Shown: positions 27,122 through 36,992, counted from the first letter of the stretch. The stretch: 61,186 nucleotides of DNA from Herbiconiux sp. (GCF_023264855.1 NZ_JAHFUW010000022.1:1-61186), one strand, 5' to 3'. The notes: generated from the letters alone by a model not told the origin. Made by a program: numbers and translations.

Positions 27122-29236
27122 ATGGAGCCGATGGAGAAGCAGACGGCGGCGCCGACCACGAGCAAGGCGGCACGGCCCGACCACTTCCTCCCGCACCTGC
27201 AGGGCCTCCGCGCGATCGCCGTGCTGCTGGTGGTCGTCTACCACTTCTGGCCCGGCCGGCTCACCGGCGGCTACATCGGCGTCGACGTGTTCTTCGTGAT
27301 CTCCGGCTTCCTGATCACCCAGCAGCTCACCCGCCAGCTCGAACGCACCGACCGCATCGCGCTGCCGAGCTTCTACGCCAAGCGCGCCCGGCGACTGCTG
27401 CCCGCCGCGCTGGTCGTGCTCGTCTTCGCCAGCCTGGCGACGCTGTTCATCATGCCGCTCTCGGCGCTCACCGAGAACGTGCGCGAGATCCTCGCCTCCA
27501 CCTTCTACGTCGAGAACTGGGTGCTCGCGGCGAATTCGGTCGACTACCTCGCCGCCGCCAACGAGGCCAGCCTCGTGCAGCACTACTGGTCGCTGTCGCT
27601 GGAAGAGCAGTTCTACCTCTTCTGGCCGGTGCTGCTGCTCGGAGCATCCGTCTTCGCCGTGCGCGTGCTGAAGAAGCGCAAGTGGGTGGGCCTGATCGCC
27701 GTTCTGGCGATCGTGGGCGTCGTCTCGTTCGTGCTGTCGATCGTGTTCACGGCCACCGACCCGGCGGCCGCCTACTTCGTGACCTACACGCGGGTGTGGG
27801 AATTCGCGGTGGGCGGTGCGCTCGCGCTGCTGCCGAGGCTGCGGCCCACCACGGCCTGGCTCTCGAACCTGCTGGGATACGGCGGCATCGTCGTGGTGCT
27901 CGCCTGCGGCTACTTCTTCACCGCCTCCACCCCGTTCCCGGGTTACATGGCCGCCATCCCGGTGCTCGGCACCGCCGCCATCATCGTGGCGCACCACCGC
28001 GAGAAGCCGTGGGATGCGGGCCGGGTGCTCAGCTTCCGCCCGGTGAGCTTCATCGGCGACATCTCGTACTCCCTCTACCTCTGGCACTGGCCGCTGATCG
28101 TGATCGCGCCCTACATCCCGGGCTGGGGCCTCTCCACCGCGCACCGCCTGGCGCTGTTCGCGTTCTGCTTCGTGCTCGCCTGGCTCACCAAGCGCTTCAT
28201 CGAAGACCCGGCACGTCAGTGGCGCTTCTTCACGGTGCGCCGGCCCCGCACGACCCTGCTCGCGGTCGTCGCCGCGATGGCCGTCTCGACCCTGTTCGTC
28301 GGCACCGCCTGGGCCGTGCAGCAGCCCAAGTACGACGCCGAGGCGAGCCAGCTGGCGTCGACCCTCGCGGATCCGCCGGCCTGCTTCGGTGCGGCCTCCG
28401 GGCCGACCGACGGGCTCGCGCCGATCGACCCGCTCTGTGTGAATCCTGCGCTCGCCGGCGAGATCATCCCGAGTCCCGGATTCGGCAACGCCGACCGTCC
28501 CGAGCATCCGGAGTGCCTGTCGACCTTGAACGACGCCAGCGTGCGCGACTGCGAGTTCGGCAGCGAGGAGGCGGATGCTCCGCAGGTCGCGCTGATCGGC
28601 GACAGCCACGCCTACGCGCTGATGGATCCGTTCATCGCCATGGCCGAGCAGAACGGCTGGCACCTCACCACGTACCTCAAGGGCGGCTGCCCCTGGACGA
28701 CGGCGCCGCTGGCCGCCCGTGACGCCTTCGCCGTCTCGTGCGACACCTGGCGTGCCTCGCTCACGGCCGAGCTCGCCTCGCACGAGCCGTTCGACGCGGT
28801 GTTCACCGCAGCGCTGACCGACCGCAACGTGCCGGGCACGGCCGACGACGAGGAGGCCGCGGCCCAGGGGTACAGCGCCGCGTGGGCTCAGCTGCTCGAC
28901 GTCGGCACGCCGATCGTCACCGTGGTCGACAACCCGGCATGGGAGGACGACCCGAACAAGTGCCTGCGCATCTCGGATGCGGCCGACTGCACCGAGCCGC
29001 GCGACGAGGGACTGGCCGAGTCGGATCCGATCGCCCTCGCCGCGACCGCCGCTCGGTCGGAGGGGCTGGACGTGACACTGCTCGACTTCAGCGACACCTA
29101 CTGCACGGCCACCGAGTGCTCGGCCGTCGTCGGCGGTGCGAACGTGTACCGAGATCCCGACCACCTCACGCGCACCTTCGCGTTCACCCTGCAGCCCTTC
29201 CTAGAGCGGGCGATGAGCGCCGCGCTCGCGCGATGA
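27122..29236 (+). CDS. Acyltransferase 3 / SGNH fusion protein (OafA-like O-acetyltransferase)
   Basis: Membrane O-acyltransferase of 704 aa that probably acetylates a cell-wall glycan. The N-terminal acyltransferase-3 domain (~20-380) has ten or more helices, with the catalytic His in LVVVYHFWPGRL and family motifs FFVISGFLI and LSLEEQFYLFWP. The extracytoplasmic C-terminal SGNH domain has block I VALIGDSHAYAL and the late DPDHLTRTF (Asp-x-x-His). ATG 27131 is an alternative start. It sits next to a CWB2 protein, consistent with envelope work. Confidence 0.92.
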   Translation: MEPMEKQTAAPTTSKAARPDHFLPHLQGLRAIAVLLVVVYHFWPGRLTGGYIGVDVFFVISGFLITQQLTRQLERTDRIALPSFYAKRARRLLPAALVVLVFASLATLFIMPLSALTENVREILASTFYVENWVLAANSVDYLAAANEASLVQHYWSLSLEEQFYLFWPVLLLGASVFAVRVLKKRKWVGLIAVLAIVGVVSFVLSIVFTATDPAAAYFVTYTRVWEFAVGGALALLPRLRPTTAWLSNLLGYGGIVVVLACGYFFTASTPFPGYMAAIPVLGTAAIIVAHHREKPWDAGRVLSFRPVSFIGDISYSLYLWHWPLIVIAPYIPGWGLSTAHRLALFAFCFVLAWLTKRFIEDPARQWRFFTVRRPRTTLLAVVAAMAVSTLFVGTAWAVQQPKYDAEASQLASTLADPPACFGAASGPTDGLAPIDPLCVNPALAGEIIPSPGFGNADRPEHPECLSTLNDASVRDCEFGSEEADAPQVALIGDSHAYALMDPFIAMAEQNGWHLTTYLKGGCPWTTAPLAARDAFAVSCDTWRASLTAELASHEPFDAVFTAALTDRNVPGTADDEEAAAQGYSAAWAQLLDVGTPIVTVVDNPAWEDDPNKCLRISDAADCTEPRDEGLAESDPIALAATAARSEGLDVTLLDFSDTYCTATECSAVVGGANVYRDPDHLTRTFAFTLQPFLERAMSAALAR

Positions 29237-29273
29237 CCCCGCGCGACAGGGACACCCCGGGGAAGGGGTGCGG

Positions 29274-30197
29274 ATGCTCGGGGTGCTGATCGGGTTCGGC
29301 ATCATCGGGTTCGTCATCCTGGTGGGGTACGGGGTGCAGCGGGCGGGCATCCTGCCTCCGGATGCGCGACTGGTGCTGAACCGGGTGGCCTTCTTCGTGG
29401 CGACGCCGGCGTTGCTGTTCACGGTGCTCGCCCGCTCGCATCCGGCGGTCGTGTTCTCCGAGGCGATGCTCGTGACGCTCTGCTCGGTCGTGGTGTCGGT
29501 GGCGCTGTTCGTGCTCGTCTCGCGCATCTGGTTCCGGCGGGGCGTGGCCGACACCACCGTGGGCGCCGCGGCCTCGGCCTACGTCAACGCGAACAACATC
29601 GGGCTCCCGGTGGCCAGCTACGTGCTCGGCAACCCGCAGCTCGTGGTGCCCGTGCTGCTGCTGCAGCTCGTGGTGCTGGCGCCGATCGTGCTGACCACGC
29701 TCGACATCTCGACCCACGGCAAGGCCTCCGTGGGGTCGATCCTGAGCCAGCCGCTGCGCAATCCGATGATCATCGCCTCGCTCACCGGACTCGTGATCGC
29801 GCTGCTCGGCGTCACGGTGCCCGACCCGGTGATGGCCCCGTTCGAGCTGATCGGCGGCGCCGCCGTGCCGCTCGTGCTGCTGGCGTTCGGCATGTCCCTC
29901 GTGGGGCAGCGGCCGCTGCAGGCCGGCAGCGGGCGGATCGACATCGTCGTGGCGACCGCGATCAAGCTCGCGGTGATGCCGCTGGTGGCGTTCCTGCTGG
30001 CCCGGTTCGTGTTCGTGCTGCCGGCCGAGGACGTGTTCGGCGTGGTGGCGCTCGCGGCCCTGCCGACCGCCCAGAACATCTACAACTTCGCCTCGCGCTA
30101 CCAGCGCGGCGTCGTGCTCGCGCGCGACACGGTGCTGCTCACGACGATCGGCTCGGTGCCCATCCTCGTGCTCGTCGCCGCGCTGCTCGCGGTCTGA
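29274..30197 (+). CDS. AEC family transporter (auxin efflux carrier type)
   Basis: Secondary transporter of 307 aa with ten hydrophobic helices in the AEC/bile-acid-carrier-like two-repeat layout. Characteristic pieces are ATPALLFTVLARS in the first half, ASAYVNANNIGLPVASYVLG (the N-N-x-G-L-P crossover motif), and ALPTAQNIYNFASRYQRG near the end. Substrates of bacterial homologues are small organic acids such as malate or malonate; here it is not known. The ATG at 29274 is preferred over GTG 29268 because AAGGGG lies five bases before it. Confidence 0.9.
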   Translation: MLGVLIGFGIIGFVILVGYGVQRAGILPPDARLVLNRVAFFVATPALLFTVLARSHPAVVFSEAMLVTLCSVVVSVALFVLVSRIWFRRGVADTTVGAAASAYVNANNIGLPVASYVLGNPQLVVPVLLLQLVVLAPIVLTTLDISTHGKASVGSILSQPLRNPMIIASLTGLVIALLGVTVPDPVMAPFELIGGAAVPLVLLAFGMSLVGQRPLQAGSGRIDIVVATAIKLAVMPLVAFLLARFVFVLPAEDVFGVVALAALPTAQNIYNFASRYQRGVVLARDTVLLTTIGSVPILVLVAALLAV

Positions 30198-30234
30198 CGC
30201 TCCCCGCCACCCCCCGCTCGAGGAGGGCGGCGGG

Positions 30235-31200
30235 TCAGGGGAGGCGGTCGAGGGACTGGCGGGCGCGGGTGGCGGCGCGACGGGCGGCGTCGGAGGCGCG
30301 AGCGGCGGCCTGACGCTCGCGGCGCAGGGCGGCTCCCGCCGTCTTCGCCTCGGTGACCGCATCCTGCAGCTCGTCGAGCTCGCGGCGGAGGCGGCGCAGG
30401 TCGCCCGTGAGGCGCTCGTGTTCGTCGTGGTTGTGCCGGATGCGCGACTCCAGCTCGGCGAGGGCGGCGGCGGCGTCATCGGCGTGTTGCTGCGCGGCAT
30501 CGGCATCGCGCTGGGCGGACTCGCGAGCGCGGGCCCGATCGCGTTCGCGTTCGGCCGCGCGGGTGGCCGCCGCAGACGTCGCCGAGCCCGAGTGCGCAGG
30601 CGATGGAGCCGAGGACTGCGCGCCCGGCGTGCTCCTCGCGCTCGCCGACCGGCCACCCGAGTCTGCCGCGGCGGCGAGTGGCGGCACGGCGGCCACGGCG
30701 ACGGCCATCGAGCCGGCCAGCTCCGCCGGGTCGATGCCGTCGGCCGTCAGGGTGCGCACCAGCAGGCCGCTGCGCACGGCTGCCGCGGCTGTGGAATCCG
30801 AGACCGCTGCCTGGAACGTGGTCTGAACGGCGGCGACGGCGGCTTCCGACACGGCCACCTCCGCCTCGTCGCCGACCTCCCGGGCGGCCCGGCCGATGCC
30901 GGCCAGCAGTCTGTGCCGCTCGCGGCCGAGCGCCTGCAGCGCCTCGCGGTCGAGGTCGGCGCTGGCCGCGCGCATCCGCTCGCCCAGCTTGAGCACCGCG
31001 TCGACCTCGTCGGGCCGTTCGCGCACCAGCGCGTTCACGGCCCAGGCGGCCACCGAGGGCTTGCGCAGTGCCCGGATGCGGGTGGCCAGCGCCCGGTCCC
31101 CGGTGTCGAGGGCGCCGGATGCCTCGGCCGTGCGGGCGGCCAGGAACTCGCCCGGCGTCACCCCGTACAGCACGCGGGCCACCTCGGTGAGCGACCGCAT
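30235..31200 (-). CDS. Conserved coiled-coil protein, unknown function
   Basis: Soluble protein of 321 aa. The N-terminal region is conserved in actinobacteria (LTEVARVLYGVTPGEFLAAR, KPSVAAWAVNALVR). A middle Ser/Ala/Pro-rich linker (~175-220) leads to a long C-terminal coiled coil (~225-321) rich in Arg, Glu and Ala (ERDRARARESAQRDADAAQQ). The start is the ATG at 31200, with GGAGG eight bases upstream. There is no signal peptide and no enzyme motif. I cannot assign a function. Confidence 0.8.
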   Translation of the reverse strand: MRSLTEVARVLYGVTPGEFLAARTAEASGALDTGDRALATRIRALRKPSVAAWAVNALVRERPDEVDAVLKLGERMRAASADLDREALQALGRERHRLLAGIGRAAREVGDEAEVAVSEAAVAAVQTTFQAAVSDSTAAAAVRSGLLVRTLTADGIDPAELAGSMAVAVAAVPPLAAAADSGGRSASARSTPGAQSSAPSPAHSGSATSAAATRAAERERDRARARESAQRDADAAQQHADDAAAALAELESRIRHNHDEHERLTGDLRRLRRELDELQDAVTEAKTAGAALRRERQAAARASDAARRAATRARQSLDRLP

Positions 31201-31320
31201 CCGCACCACCTCCACCCCGCCCCGGCACCGCGCCGCGGGCCCGCAGCGTCGTCTTGCCACGAGCCTACGGTGCACGCGCCGACCGGGGAGGCGGTGGGAG
31301 GGGGGGAGAGGCGGGGGCGC

Positions 31321-32433
31321 CTAGTGCGTCAGCACCACACGCCCCACGTTCTCGGCCGACTCCACGTAGTGGTGCGCATCCGGAGCCCGCTCGATCGGGA
31401 ACACCGCGTCGACCACGGTGCGGAACCCGCGCTCGGCCTCGCGCCAGAGCGCTTCGACGGTCTCGGGGGTGCCCGTGCGCACACCGATCACGCGGATGCC
31501 CGTCGTGTAGGTGCGCTGCAGGTTCAGCGGCACGGTGTGGCCGAGGAAGGCCCCCGACGACACCACGGCGCCGCCCGGCCGGAGCACGTCGAAGCCGTGC
31601 TCCCACACGAGGGGCGCACCGAGGTTGTCGACCAGCACGTGCGCCCCGTCGCCGCCGAAGGCCTCCCGGGCCTGGGCCGCGAACCGCTCGTCGACGGCGT
31701 CGAAGACGTGCTCGAAGCCGAGCTCCCGCAGCCGGGCGCGCTTGCTCTCGTGCCGCGACGACACCACCACGGTGGCGCCGAGGTGCTTGGCGAGCATCGC
31801 GGTGGTGGCGCCCAGCCCGCTCGTGGCGCCCTGCACGATCACGTTCGAGCCGGGCCCGACACCGCCGGCGCGCTCGAACTGGTTCACGGCCACCGGCCCG
31901 ACGCCCACGATCGAGGCGGCCATCACGGGGTCGATGTCGGCCGGCGCCACGTGCACGTTGCGTGCCGGCACCACCACGTAGCGGCCGTAGGCCCCGGGGC
32001 GGTGGGTGCCGAGGATCTCGACCAGCGGCGAGATGTCGCCGTACCCCGAGCGCGTGAACTCGTCCTCACCCGTGAGGAAGACGTGGAACGTGCCCACGTG
32101 GTCGCCCACGGAGACGTTCGTCACGCCATCGCCCACCTCGGCGATGGTGCCGGCATGATCGGCCCCGAGGATGTGCGGGAAGCGGAATTTCGCATACGGA
32201 TGCTTGCCCGACCGCGCGAGCAGATCGAGCAGCCGCCCCACGCTCACCGCGCCCACCCGCACGAGCACCTCTCCCGGCCCCGGATGCGGCGTGGGCACGG
32301 TCTCGGTGTGCAGCACCTCGGGCGGCCCGAACTCGCGGAACAGCATCGCGGGCATCTCGTCGGGCACCCCGCCCGAGACATCCGGCCAGTCGATCGTGTG
32401 CGGCGCGTGCGACGCGCCCTGGACGGCGCTCAT
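31321..32433 (-). CDS. MDR-superfamily dehydrogenase, quinone-oxidoreductase-like
   Basis: Medium-chain dehydrogenase/reductase of 370 aa. The GroES-like N-terminal domain ends with FPHILGADHAGTIAEVGDGV. The Rossmann domain has VIVQGATSGLGATTAMLAK and SSRHESKRARL, suggesting NADPH. It lacks the catalytic Cys and the structural four-Cys zinc lobe, so it is more like zinc-free quinone oxidoreductases than alcohol dehydrogenases. Its start overlaps the FAH gene stop by 4 bases, making it the third gene of the extradiol dioxygenase - FAH - MDR operon. Confidence 0.87.
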   Translation of the reverse strand: MSAVQGASHAPHTIDWPDVSGGVPDEMPAMLFREFGPPEVLHTETVPTPHPGPGEVLVRVGAVSVGRLLDLLARSGKHPYAKFRFPHILGADHAGTIAEVGDGVTNVSVGDHVGTFHVFLTGEDEFTRSGYGDISPLVEILGTHRPGAYGRYVVVPARNVHVAPADIDPVMAASIVGVGPVAVNQFERAGGVGPGSNVIVQGATSGLGATTAMLAKHLGATVVVSSRHESKRARLRELGFEHVFDAVDERFAAQAREAFGGDGAHVLVDNLGAPLVWEHGFDVLRPGGAVVSSGAFLGHTVPLNLQRTYTTGIRVIGVRTGTPETVEALWREAERGFRTVVDAVFPIERAPDAHHYVESAENVGRVVLTH

Positions 32434-33326
32434 CGGGCACCCGCGATCGTGGTCTCGAGCCGGCCGAGGCCCTCGATGCCGGTCACCACGACGTCGCCGT
32501 CGTGCAGGAACGTCTTGCGCGGCATCCCCACCCCCGCCGGGGTTCCGGTGAGGATGACGTCGCCCGGTTCGAGGGTGAGCGTGCGGCTCACCGCGGCGAT
32601 GAGCTCGTACACCCCCACCACCATGTCGGCGGTCGAGGAGTTCTGCTTGCTCTCGCCGTTGACGCTCAGCCAGATCGGCAACTGCTGCGGATCCGGGATC
32701 TGCCAGGCCGGCACGATGCCCGGCCCCAGCGGGCAGGATCCGTCGAACGCCTTGTGCTTCAGCCAGTCGAAGGCGAACGGCGGGAACACCGCGTTCGGCC
32801 GCGGGAAGAAGCCGCGGGCCGAGAGGTCGTTCGCCACGGCGTACCCGAACACGTGAGCGGGCGCCTCCTCGGCCGTGAGGTCACGGCACCGGTCGGCGAT
32901 CACGACCGCGAGTTCGGCCTCCCAGTCGAGATCGGCCTCCTCCAGGCGCGACACCGTCACCACCGCGCCCGGACCCACGATCGTGGTGGTGGGCGGCTTC
33001 AAGAAGAAGAACGGGCTCTCGTCGGGGTCGGGGCGGGCGGTGCCCATCTCGGCGGCGTGGTCGTAGTAGTTCGCGCCGGCGCACAGCAGCTTGCGCGGGA
33101 AGGTGAGCGGTGCCAGCAGCGCGGCTCCCGGCACCTCGTCGAGGTCGTCGACCACGAGCGTGCGCAGGCGCTCGCTCCAGGACTCTCCCGCCTCGATCAG
33201 CTCGAGGGTGCTGCTCGGCCAGCCGGCCGGCAGGGCGTGGACCGTGTCGCCACGCAGCACGCCCAGACGGGCGTCGGATGCGGGCGCGCTCGTGTACTGG
33301 GCCAGTGCCCAGGTCTGCTCGCTCAC
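32430..33326 (-). CDS. Fumarylacetoacetate hydrolase (FAH) family protein
   Basis: Mg-dependent C-C hydrolase or decarboxylase-like protein of 298 aa. The small N-terminal domain precedes the FAH core: CAGANYYDHAAEMG, then the metal-binding acids in LDWEAELAVVI and GYAVANDLSARGFFPRP, and the C-terminal LEPGDVILTGTPAGVG. The start is GTG at 33326, two bases after the dioxygenase stop, so it should act on the ring-cleavage product, for example by hydrolysing an acylpyruvate. Some family members are decarboxylases or isomerases, so the reaction is open. Confidence 0.88.
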   Translation of the reverse strand: MSEQTWALAQYTSAPASDARLGVLRGDTVHALPAGWPSSTLELIEAGESWSERLRTLVVDDLDEVPGAALLAPLTFPRKLLCAGANYYDHAAEMGTARPDPDESPFFFLKPPTTTIVGPGAVVTVSRLEEADLDWEAELAVVIADRCRDLTAEEAPAHVFGYAVANDLSARGFFPRPNAVFPPFAFDWLKHKAFDGSCPLGPGIVPAWQIPDPQQLPIWLSVNGESKQNSSTADMVVGVYELIAAVSRTLTLEPGDVILTGTPAGVGMPRKTFLHDGDVVVTGIEGLGRLETTIAGAR

Positions 33327-33328
33327 GG

Positions 33329-34240
33329 TCAGTGCTCGATGAGAGCGGGATTGATGGGACCCCAGCTGTTGACGGCCACCAGGTCGACCTCCCAGGTCTT
33401 CGGATACTGCGGGAAGTCGGTGTGCCACGGCCGCGGCTCGAAGTAGCCCTTCGCCTCGTCGTGGATGATGTCGAGCTGGGTGAACAGCTCGATCGTGTTG
33501 CCGTCGGGATCCTTGTGGTACGTGAAGATGTTGTGGCCGGCGCCGTGGCGGCCCGGCCCCCACTCGAGGCGGTAGTCCTCGTGCGCGAGGTGGTCGAGCA
33601 TGGTCTGCAGGTGGTTGAGGTCGCGCATCTCGTAGGCGATGTGGTGCATGCCCGAGAACGACTTCGACGCCATGAAGTTCGCGGCGTGGTGGTCGGAGTT
33701 GCAGCGCAGGAACACGAAGAAGTCGCCGATCGTGTCCGACCACTTGAAGCCGAGCAGGCTCTGGTAGAAGTCCTGCATCGGTGCGAGCTCGGGCGTGAAC
33801 GAGGCCACGTGGCCGAGCTTGGTGGGCCGCAGCGTGCTGTCGTCGGGGCCCACACCACTGCGCGGCTGCTGGTCGAAGAGGTGGATGTCGGTGCCCGTCA
33901 TCGGCTCGGCGAGCACCAGCACGTCGGGCATGCCCGGTGCGATGTCGCTGCGGCGCTCCACGGCGTAGCCGGCATCCCCCAGCCGCCGCTCGGCGTCGGC
34001 GAGGTCTTCGAAGATCTCGTAGCCCACGCTCGTGCGCGGCTTGTGCTCGCCCCGGCGCAGAACCACGGCGTGGTGATCGAACGAAGGGGTGAGGTAGACC
34101 TCGTCGGCCGTGCGATCGACCTCGACGAAGTCGAGCACGCGCGTGTAGTAATCGGCGAGCCGATCCAGGTCGTGGGTCTGGAACTCGACGTAGCCGAGCT
34201 TGGAGACGGAGACCGGTGTTTCCGGACGGGGGGCTGTCAT
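33329..34240 (-). CDS. Type I extradiol dioxygenase (catechol 2,3-dioxygenase-like), two VOC domains
   Basis: Fe(II)-dependent meta-cleaving dioxygenase of 303 aa. The N-terminal VOC module (~12-125) has LGYVEFQTHDLDRLADYYT. The catalytic C-terminal module has metal ligands His144 (KLGHVASFT), His199/200 (SGMHHIAYE) and Glu251 (DGNTIELFTQ), with GRHGAGHNIFTYHKDP between. The start is the ATG at 34240; GAGAGGAA lies upstream. The first gene of a three-gene operon next to the IclR gene. The substrate is a catechol of unknown substitution. Confidence 0.9.
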   Translation of the reverse strand: MTAPRPETPVSVSKLGYVEFQTHDLDRLADYYTRVLDFVEVDRTADEVYLTPSFDHHAVVLRRGEHKPRTSVGYEIFEDLADAERRLGDAGYAVERRSDIAPGMPDVLVLAEPMTGTDIHLFDQQPRSGVGPDDSTLRPTKLGHVASFTPELAPMQDFYQSLLGFKWSDTIGDFFVFLRCNSDHHAANFMASKSFSGMHHIAYEMRDLNHLQTMLDHLAHEDYRLEWGPGRHGAGHNIFTYHKDPDGNTIELFTQLDIIHDEAKGYFEPRPWHTDFPQYPKTWEVDLVAVNSWGPINPALIEH

Positions 34241-34277
34241 GCGCGTAGTTCCTCTCACTTGCACGTCATCGTGGACT

Positions 34278-34298
34278 CTGAGTGGCGTTCGAACTCAG
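34278..34298. promoter_or_regulatory. Inverted repeat upstream of the extradiol dioxygenase operon
   Basis: CTGAGT-N9-ACTCAG, a perfect 6-bp inverted repeat, centred ~48 bases upstream of the dioxygenase start in the 145-base gap to the IclR gene. It is a plausible operator for the operon. The spacing differs from a HAIR site (N9 and CTGAGT), so HspR is not proposed. Confidence 0.4.
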
Positions 34299-34385
34299 TG
34301 CCGAGTGTATGCACTCCGGCTCGAAAGGTATACGACAGCACGCGTGACGACGACCGGATGATCCGGTGAGCGGGACGGCCTGTGG

Positions 34386-35156
34386 CTAGAAGTGCATCCC
34401 CGGACGCCGGGCGATCAGGCGCGACACGGTCTGCGCGGCGGTCTGCACCGCGAGCCCCACCCGTCGAACGTCGAGGTTCTTCACCCAGCCCGCGGCCGAG
34501 AGGGCGGCGATCGGCTCCCCGTTGGCCCCGCGGATGGCCGTGGCCGCGCAGGTGACGCCGGGCGCGCTCTCCTCGCGCTCGTAGGCGATGCCGTTCGCCC
34601 GGATGCGGGCGAGCTCGCGTCGCAGCCGCACCGGGTCGGTGATCGTGTTGGGCCCGACGGCCACGAGGCCGCCCTCGATCACCTCTTCGGCCACCTCCGG
34701 GTCGCTCCAGGCGAGCAGAGCCTTGCCGACCCCGGTGGCGTAGGCCGGCATCCGTCCGCCGATGCGGCTGGGCAGCGGAGGCGTGCCGCGCGCCGGCAGG
34801 ATCTCGATGTAGACCACCTCCGAGCGTTCAAGTACGGCGAGGTGGATGGTGTGGTTCACCGCCGCCCGCAGGTCGCTCATCGAGGCGATGGCGATCTTGC
34901 GCAGGTCGCGCGGTCGGGTGGCCGACTCGCCGAGCTCGAACAGCCGGAGCCCGAGGCGGACGCCGGTGCCGCTGCGCTCGAGGAACTTGTAGGCCACCAG
35001 CTCCTGCACGATGCGCGAGATGGTGGACTTCGCCAGCCCGGTACGGCGGGCGAGCTCGGAGACCCCGAGGGTGTCGTCGCGCGCCGTGAAGGCGTCGAAG
35101 ATGGCTGCCACGCGGCCCACCATCGAGGCCGAATCGTCCCGCTCACTGGTACGCAT
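34386..35156 (-). CDS. IclR-family transcriptional regulator
   Basis: Regulator of 256 aa that probably controls the adjoining meta-pathway genes. The N-terminal winged helix-turn-helix (~10-70) reads [20 protein letters not shown]. The C-terminal effector domain has the family segments [24 protein letters not shown] and [21 protein letters not shown]. The start is the ATG at 35156; only a weak AAAAG precedes it. It is divergent from the hydratase gene, and an imperfect palindrome lies in the 85-base gap. IclR activators commonly bind ring-cleavage intermediates; the effector here is unknown. Confidence 0.93.
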   Translation of the reverse strand: MRTSERDDSASMVGRVAAIFDAFTARDDTLGVSELARRTGLAKSTISRIVQELVAYKFLERSGTGVRLGLRLFELGESATRPRDLRKIAIASMSDLRAAVNHTIHLAVLERSEVVYIEILPARGTPPLPSRIGGRMPAYATGVGKALLAWSDPEVAEEVIEGGLVAVGPNTITDPVRLRRELARIRANGIAYEREESAPGVTCAATAIRGANGEPIAALSAAGWVKNLDVRRVGLAVQTAAQTVSRLIARRPGMHF

Positions 35157-35162
35157 CTTTTG

Positions 35163-35188
35163 ATTATGGGATCGTGGCAGCCCACAAT
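35163..35188. promoter_or_regulatory. IclR operator candidate in the divergent promoter region
   Basis: ATTATGGG-N10-CCCACAAT is an inverted repeat with 7 of 8 positions paired, located 7 bases upstream of the IclR gene start and 54 bases upstream of the hydratase start. Confidence 0.5.
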
Positions 35189-35241
35189 GCAACAACACCG
35201 AAAGCCGCAGCAGTGCGGATCAGAGAGACGACGGAGTGCTC

Positions 35242-36042
35242 GTGGACGAATCATCGATTGCCCGCTCGGGCGACCGCCTTCTGGCGGCGTACGACTCGGG
35301 CATCCCGACCACGCCGATCACGGCCGAGGGCCCTGTGTCGCTCGAAGAGGCCTACGGCATCCAGCTGCACCAGGTGGACGCCTGGCTCGCCGCCGGGCGC
35401 CGGATCGCGGGCTTCAAGGTGGGACTCACCTCCCGCGCCATGCAGGTGCAGCTGGGCGTCGACCGCCCCGACTTCGGGCACCTGTTCTCGGACATGATCC
35501 TCGACGGCTCGGCGCCGATCGACATCGGCCGCTTCATCAGCCCCCGGCTGGAGCCGGAGATCTCGTTCGTGCTGAAGGACGAGCTGGCGGGGCCGGGCCT
35601 CACCCTGGTCGACGTCATCCGCGCCGTCGACTACGCCATCGCCTCGGTGGAGCTGATCGACTCCCGCATCGCCGACTGGAAGATCACGCTCGCCGACACG
35701 ATCGCCGACAACGCCTCCTCCGGCGGCCTGGTGCTCGGCACCAAGCCGCTGCGGATCGATGCGGCCGATCTGGGGCTGATCGGCTGCGTGCTGCAGAAGA
35801 ACGGCGAGGTCGTCGCCACCGGTGCCGGTGCCGCCGTGCTCGGGCATCCGCTGAACGCCGTGCTCTTCCTGGCCAACACCCTCGGCTCGCTCGGCCGTTC
35901 CCTTCCCTCCGGTTCGGTGGTGATGGCCGGAGCCCTCACCGCCGCCGTGCCGATCGCCCCGGGCGACCGCTTCACGGCCACCTTCGCGCACCTCGGCAGC
36001 GTCGAGGCCGCCTTCACCTCCGGAACAGGAGTCAGCGCATGA
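35242..36042 (+). CDS. 2-hydroxypent-2,4-dienoate (2-keto-4-pentenoate) hydratase
   Basis: Meta-pathway hydratase of 266 aa (DmpE/MhpD family) adding water to 2-hydroxypentadienoate to give 4-hydroxy-2-oxovalerate. Key blocks: [35 protein letters not shown] (metal-binding acids), [13 protein letters not shown] and [12 protein letters not shown]. The start is taken as GTG 35242 behind GGAG; GTG 35236 is also in frame. It heads a tightly overlapping five-gene operon. A paralogous decarboxylase (DmpH-like) is encoded three genes later. Confidence 0.93.
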   Translation: MDESSIARSGDRLLAAYDSGIPTTPITAEGPVSLEEAYGIQLHQVDAWLAAGRRIAGFKVGLTSRAMQVQLGVDRPDFGHLFSDMILDGSAPIDIGRFISPRLEPEISFVLKDELAGPGLTLVDVIRAVDYAIASVELIDSRIADWKITLADTIADNASSGGLVLGTKPLRIDAADLGLIGCVLQKNGEVVATGAGAAVLGHPLNAVLFLANTLGSLGRSLPSGSVVMAGALTAAVPIAPGDRFTATFAHLGSVEAAFTSGTGVSA

Positions 36043-36992
36043 CCACCGTCCACAGCATCCGGCCGGATGCCACGACCTCCGACCGGGCGGGATCGGGCCG
36101 CAGGCCCACCGCCGCCATCGTGGGGCCGGGCAACATCGGCACCGACCTGCTCGTGAAGCTGCTGCGCAACGAGCACCTCGACGTGCACTCGATGGTGGGG
36201 GTCGACCCCGCCTCCGACGGCCTGGCCCGCGCCCGGTCGATGGGCGTCGAGGCGAGCGCCGAAGGCGTGCCGTGGCTGCTCGCGCAGTCCGAGCTGCCCG
36301 ACTTCGTGTTCGAGGCCACCTCGGCCAAGGCCCACGAGGCCAACGCCCCGCTCTACGCGGAGGCCGGCATCGTGGCGATCGACCTCACGCCCGCCGCGAT
36401 CGGCCCGTTCGTGTGCCCCGCCGTGAACCTGGCCGAGCACACGTCGGAGAAGAACCTCAACATGATCACCTGCGGTGGCCAGGCCACCATCCCGATCGTG
36501 AACGCGGTCGCGAGCGTGACACGGGTGCCCTACGCCGAGATCGTCGCCACCATCTCCTCGCGTTCGGCCGGGCCCGGCACGCGCGCCAACATCGACGAGT
36601 TCACCGAGACCACGTCGCACGCGATCGAGAAGGTAGGCGGCGCCGAGCGGGGCAAGGCGATCATCATCCTGAACCCCGTCGAGCCCGCGATGATCATGCG
36701 CGACACCGTCTTCTGCTCGCTCGAGCCCGGCGCCGACCGCGACGCGATCAGCGCCGCCATCCACGCACGGGTGGCCGAGGTGCAGCGGTACGTGCCCGGT
36801 TACACGCTGCGCAGCGATCCGCAGTTCGACGACCCGAACGAGCTCTGGGGCGGCCGGGGCCGGGTCGCGGTGTTCCTGGAGGTCACCGGCAACGGCGACT
36901 ACCTGCCGCCGTGGGCCGGCAACCTCGACATCATGACCGCCGCCGCCGTGCGCGTCGGCGAACTGCTCGCCTCGGGCCGGAGCGTCGCATGA
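36039..36992 (+). CDS. Acetaldehyde dehydrogenase (acylating)
   Basis: DmpF/MhpF-type enzyme of 317 aa converting acetaldehyde, NAD and CoA to acetyl-CoA, normally by channelling from the aldolase. The Rossmann motif is [18 protein letters not shown], the catalytic Cys is in [12 protein letters not shown], and [19 protein letters not shown] is conserved. An extra ~20-residue N-terminal stretch precedes the core. Start and stop overlaps of 4 bases on both sides (hydratase and aldolase) show strict co-translation. Confidence 0.96.
   Translation: MTTVHSIRPDATTSDRAGSGRRPTAAIVGPGNIGTDLLVKLLRNEHLDVHSMVGVDPASDGLARARSMGVEASAEGVPWLLAQSELPDFVFEATSAKAHEANAPLYAEAGIVAIDLTPAAIGPFVCPAVNLAEHTSEKNLNMITCGGQATIPIVNAVASVTRVPYAEIVATISSRSAGPGTRANIDEFTETTSHAIEKVGGAERGKAIIILNPVEPAMIMRDTVFCSLEPGADRDAISAAIHARVAEVQRYVPGYTLRSDPQFDDPNELWGGRGRVAVFLEVTGNGDYLPPWAGNLDIMTAAAVRVGELLASGRSVA

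Noticed and set aside
25643-29164. Very long minus-strand open frame (~1170 codons) opposite the CWB2 and acyltransferase genes
   Set aside because: Translation is Arg/Gly/His/Glu-rich low-complexity typical of the antisense frame of GC-rich genes; the plus-strand genes have signal peptides, domains and ribosome binding sites.
30205-30237. Imperfect hairpin between the AEC transporter and the coiled-coil protein gene
   Set aside because: Arms CCCCGCC and GGCGGG pair with several mismatches; too weak to list as a terminator.
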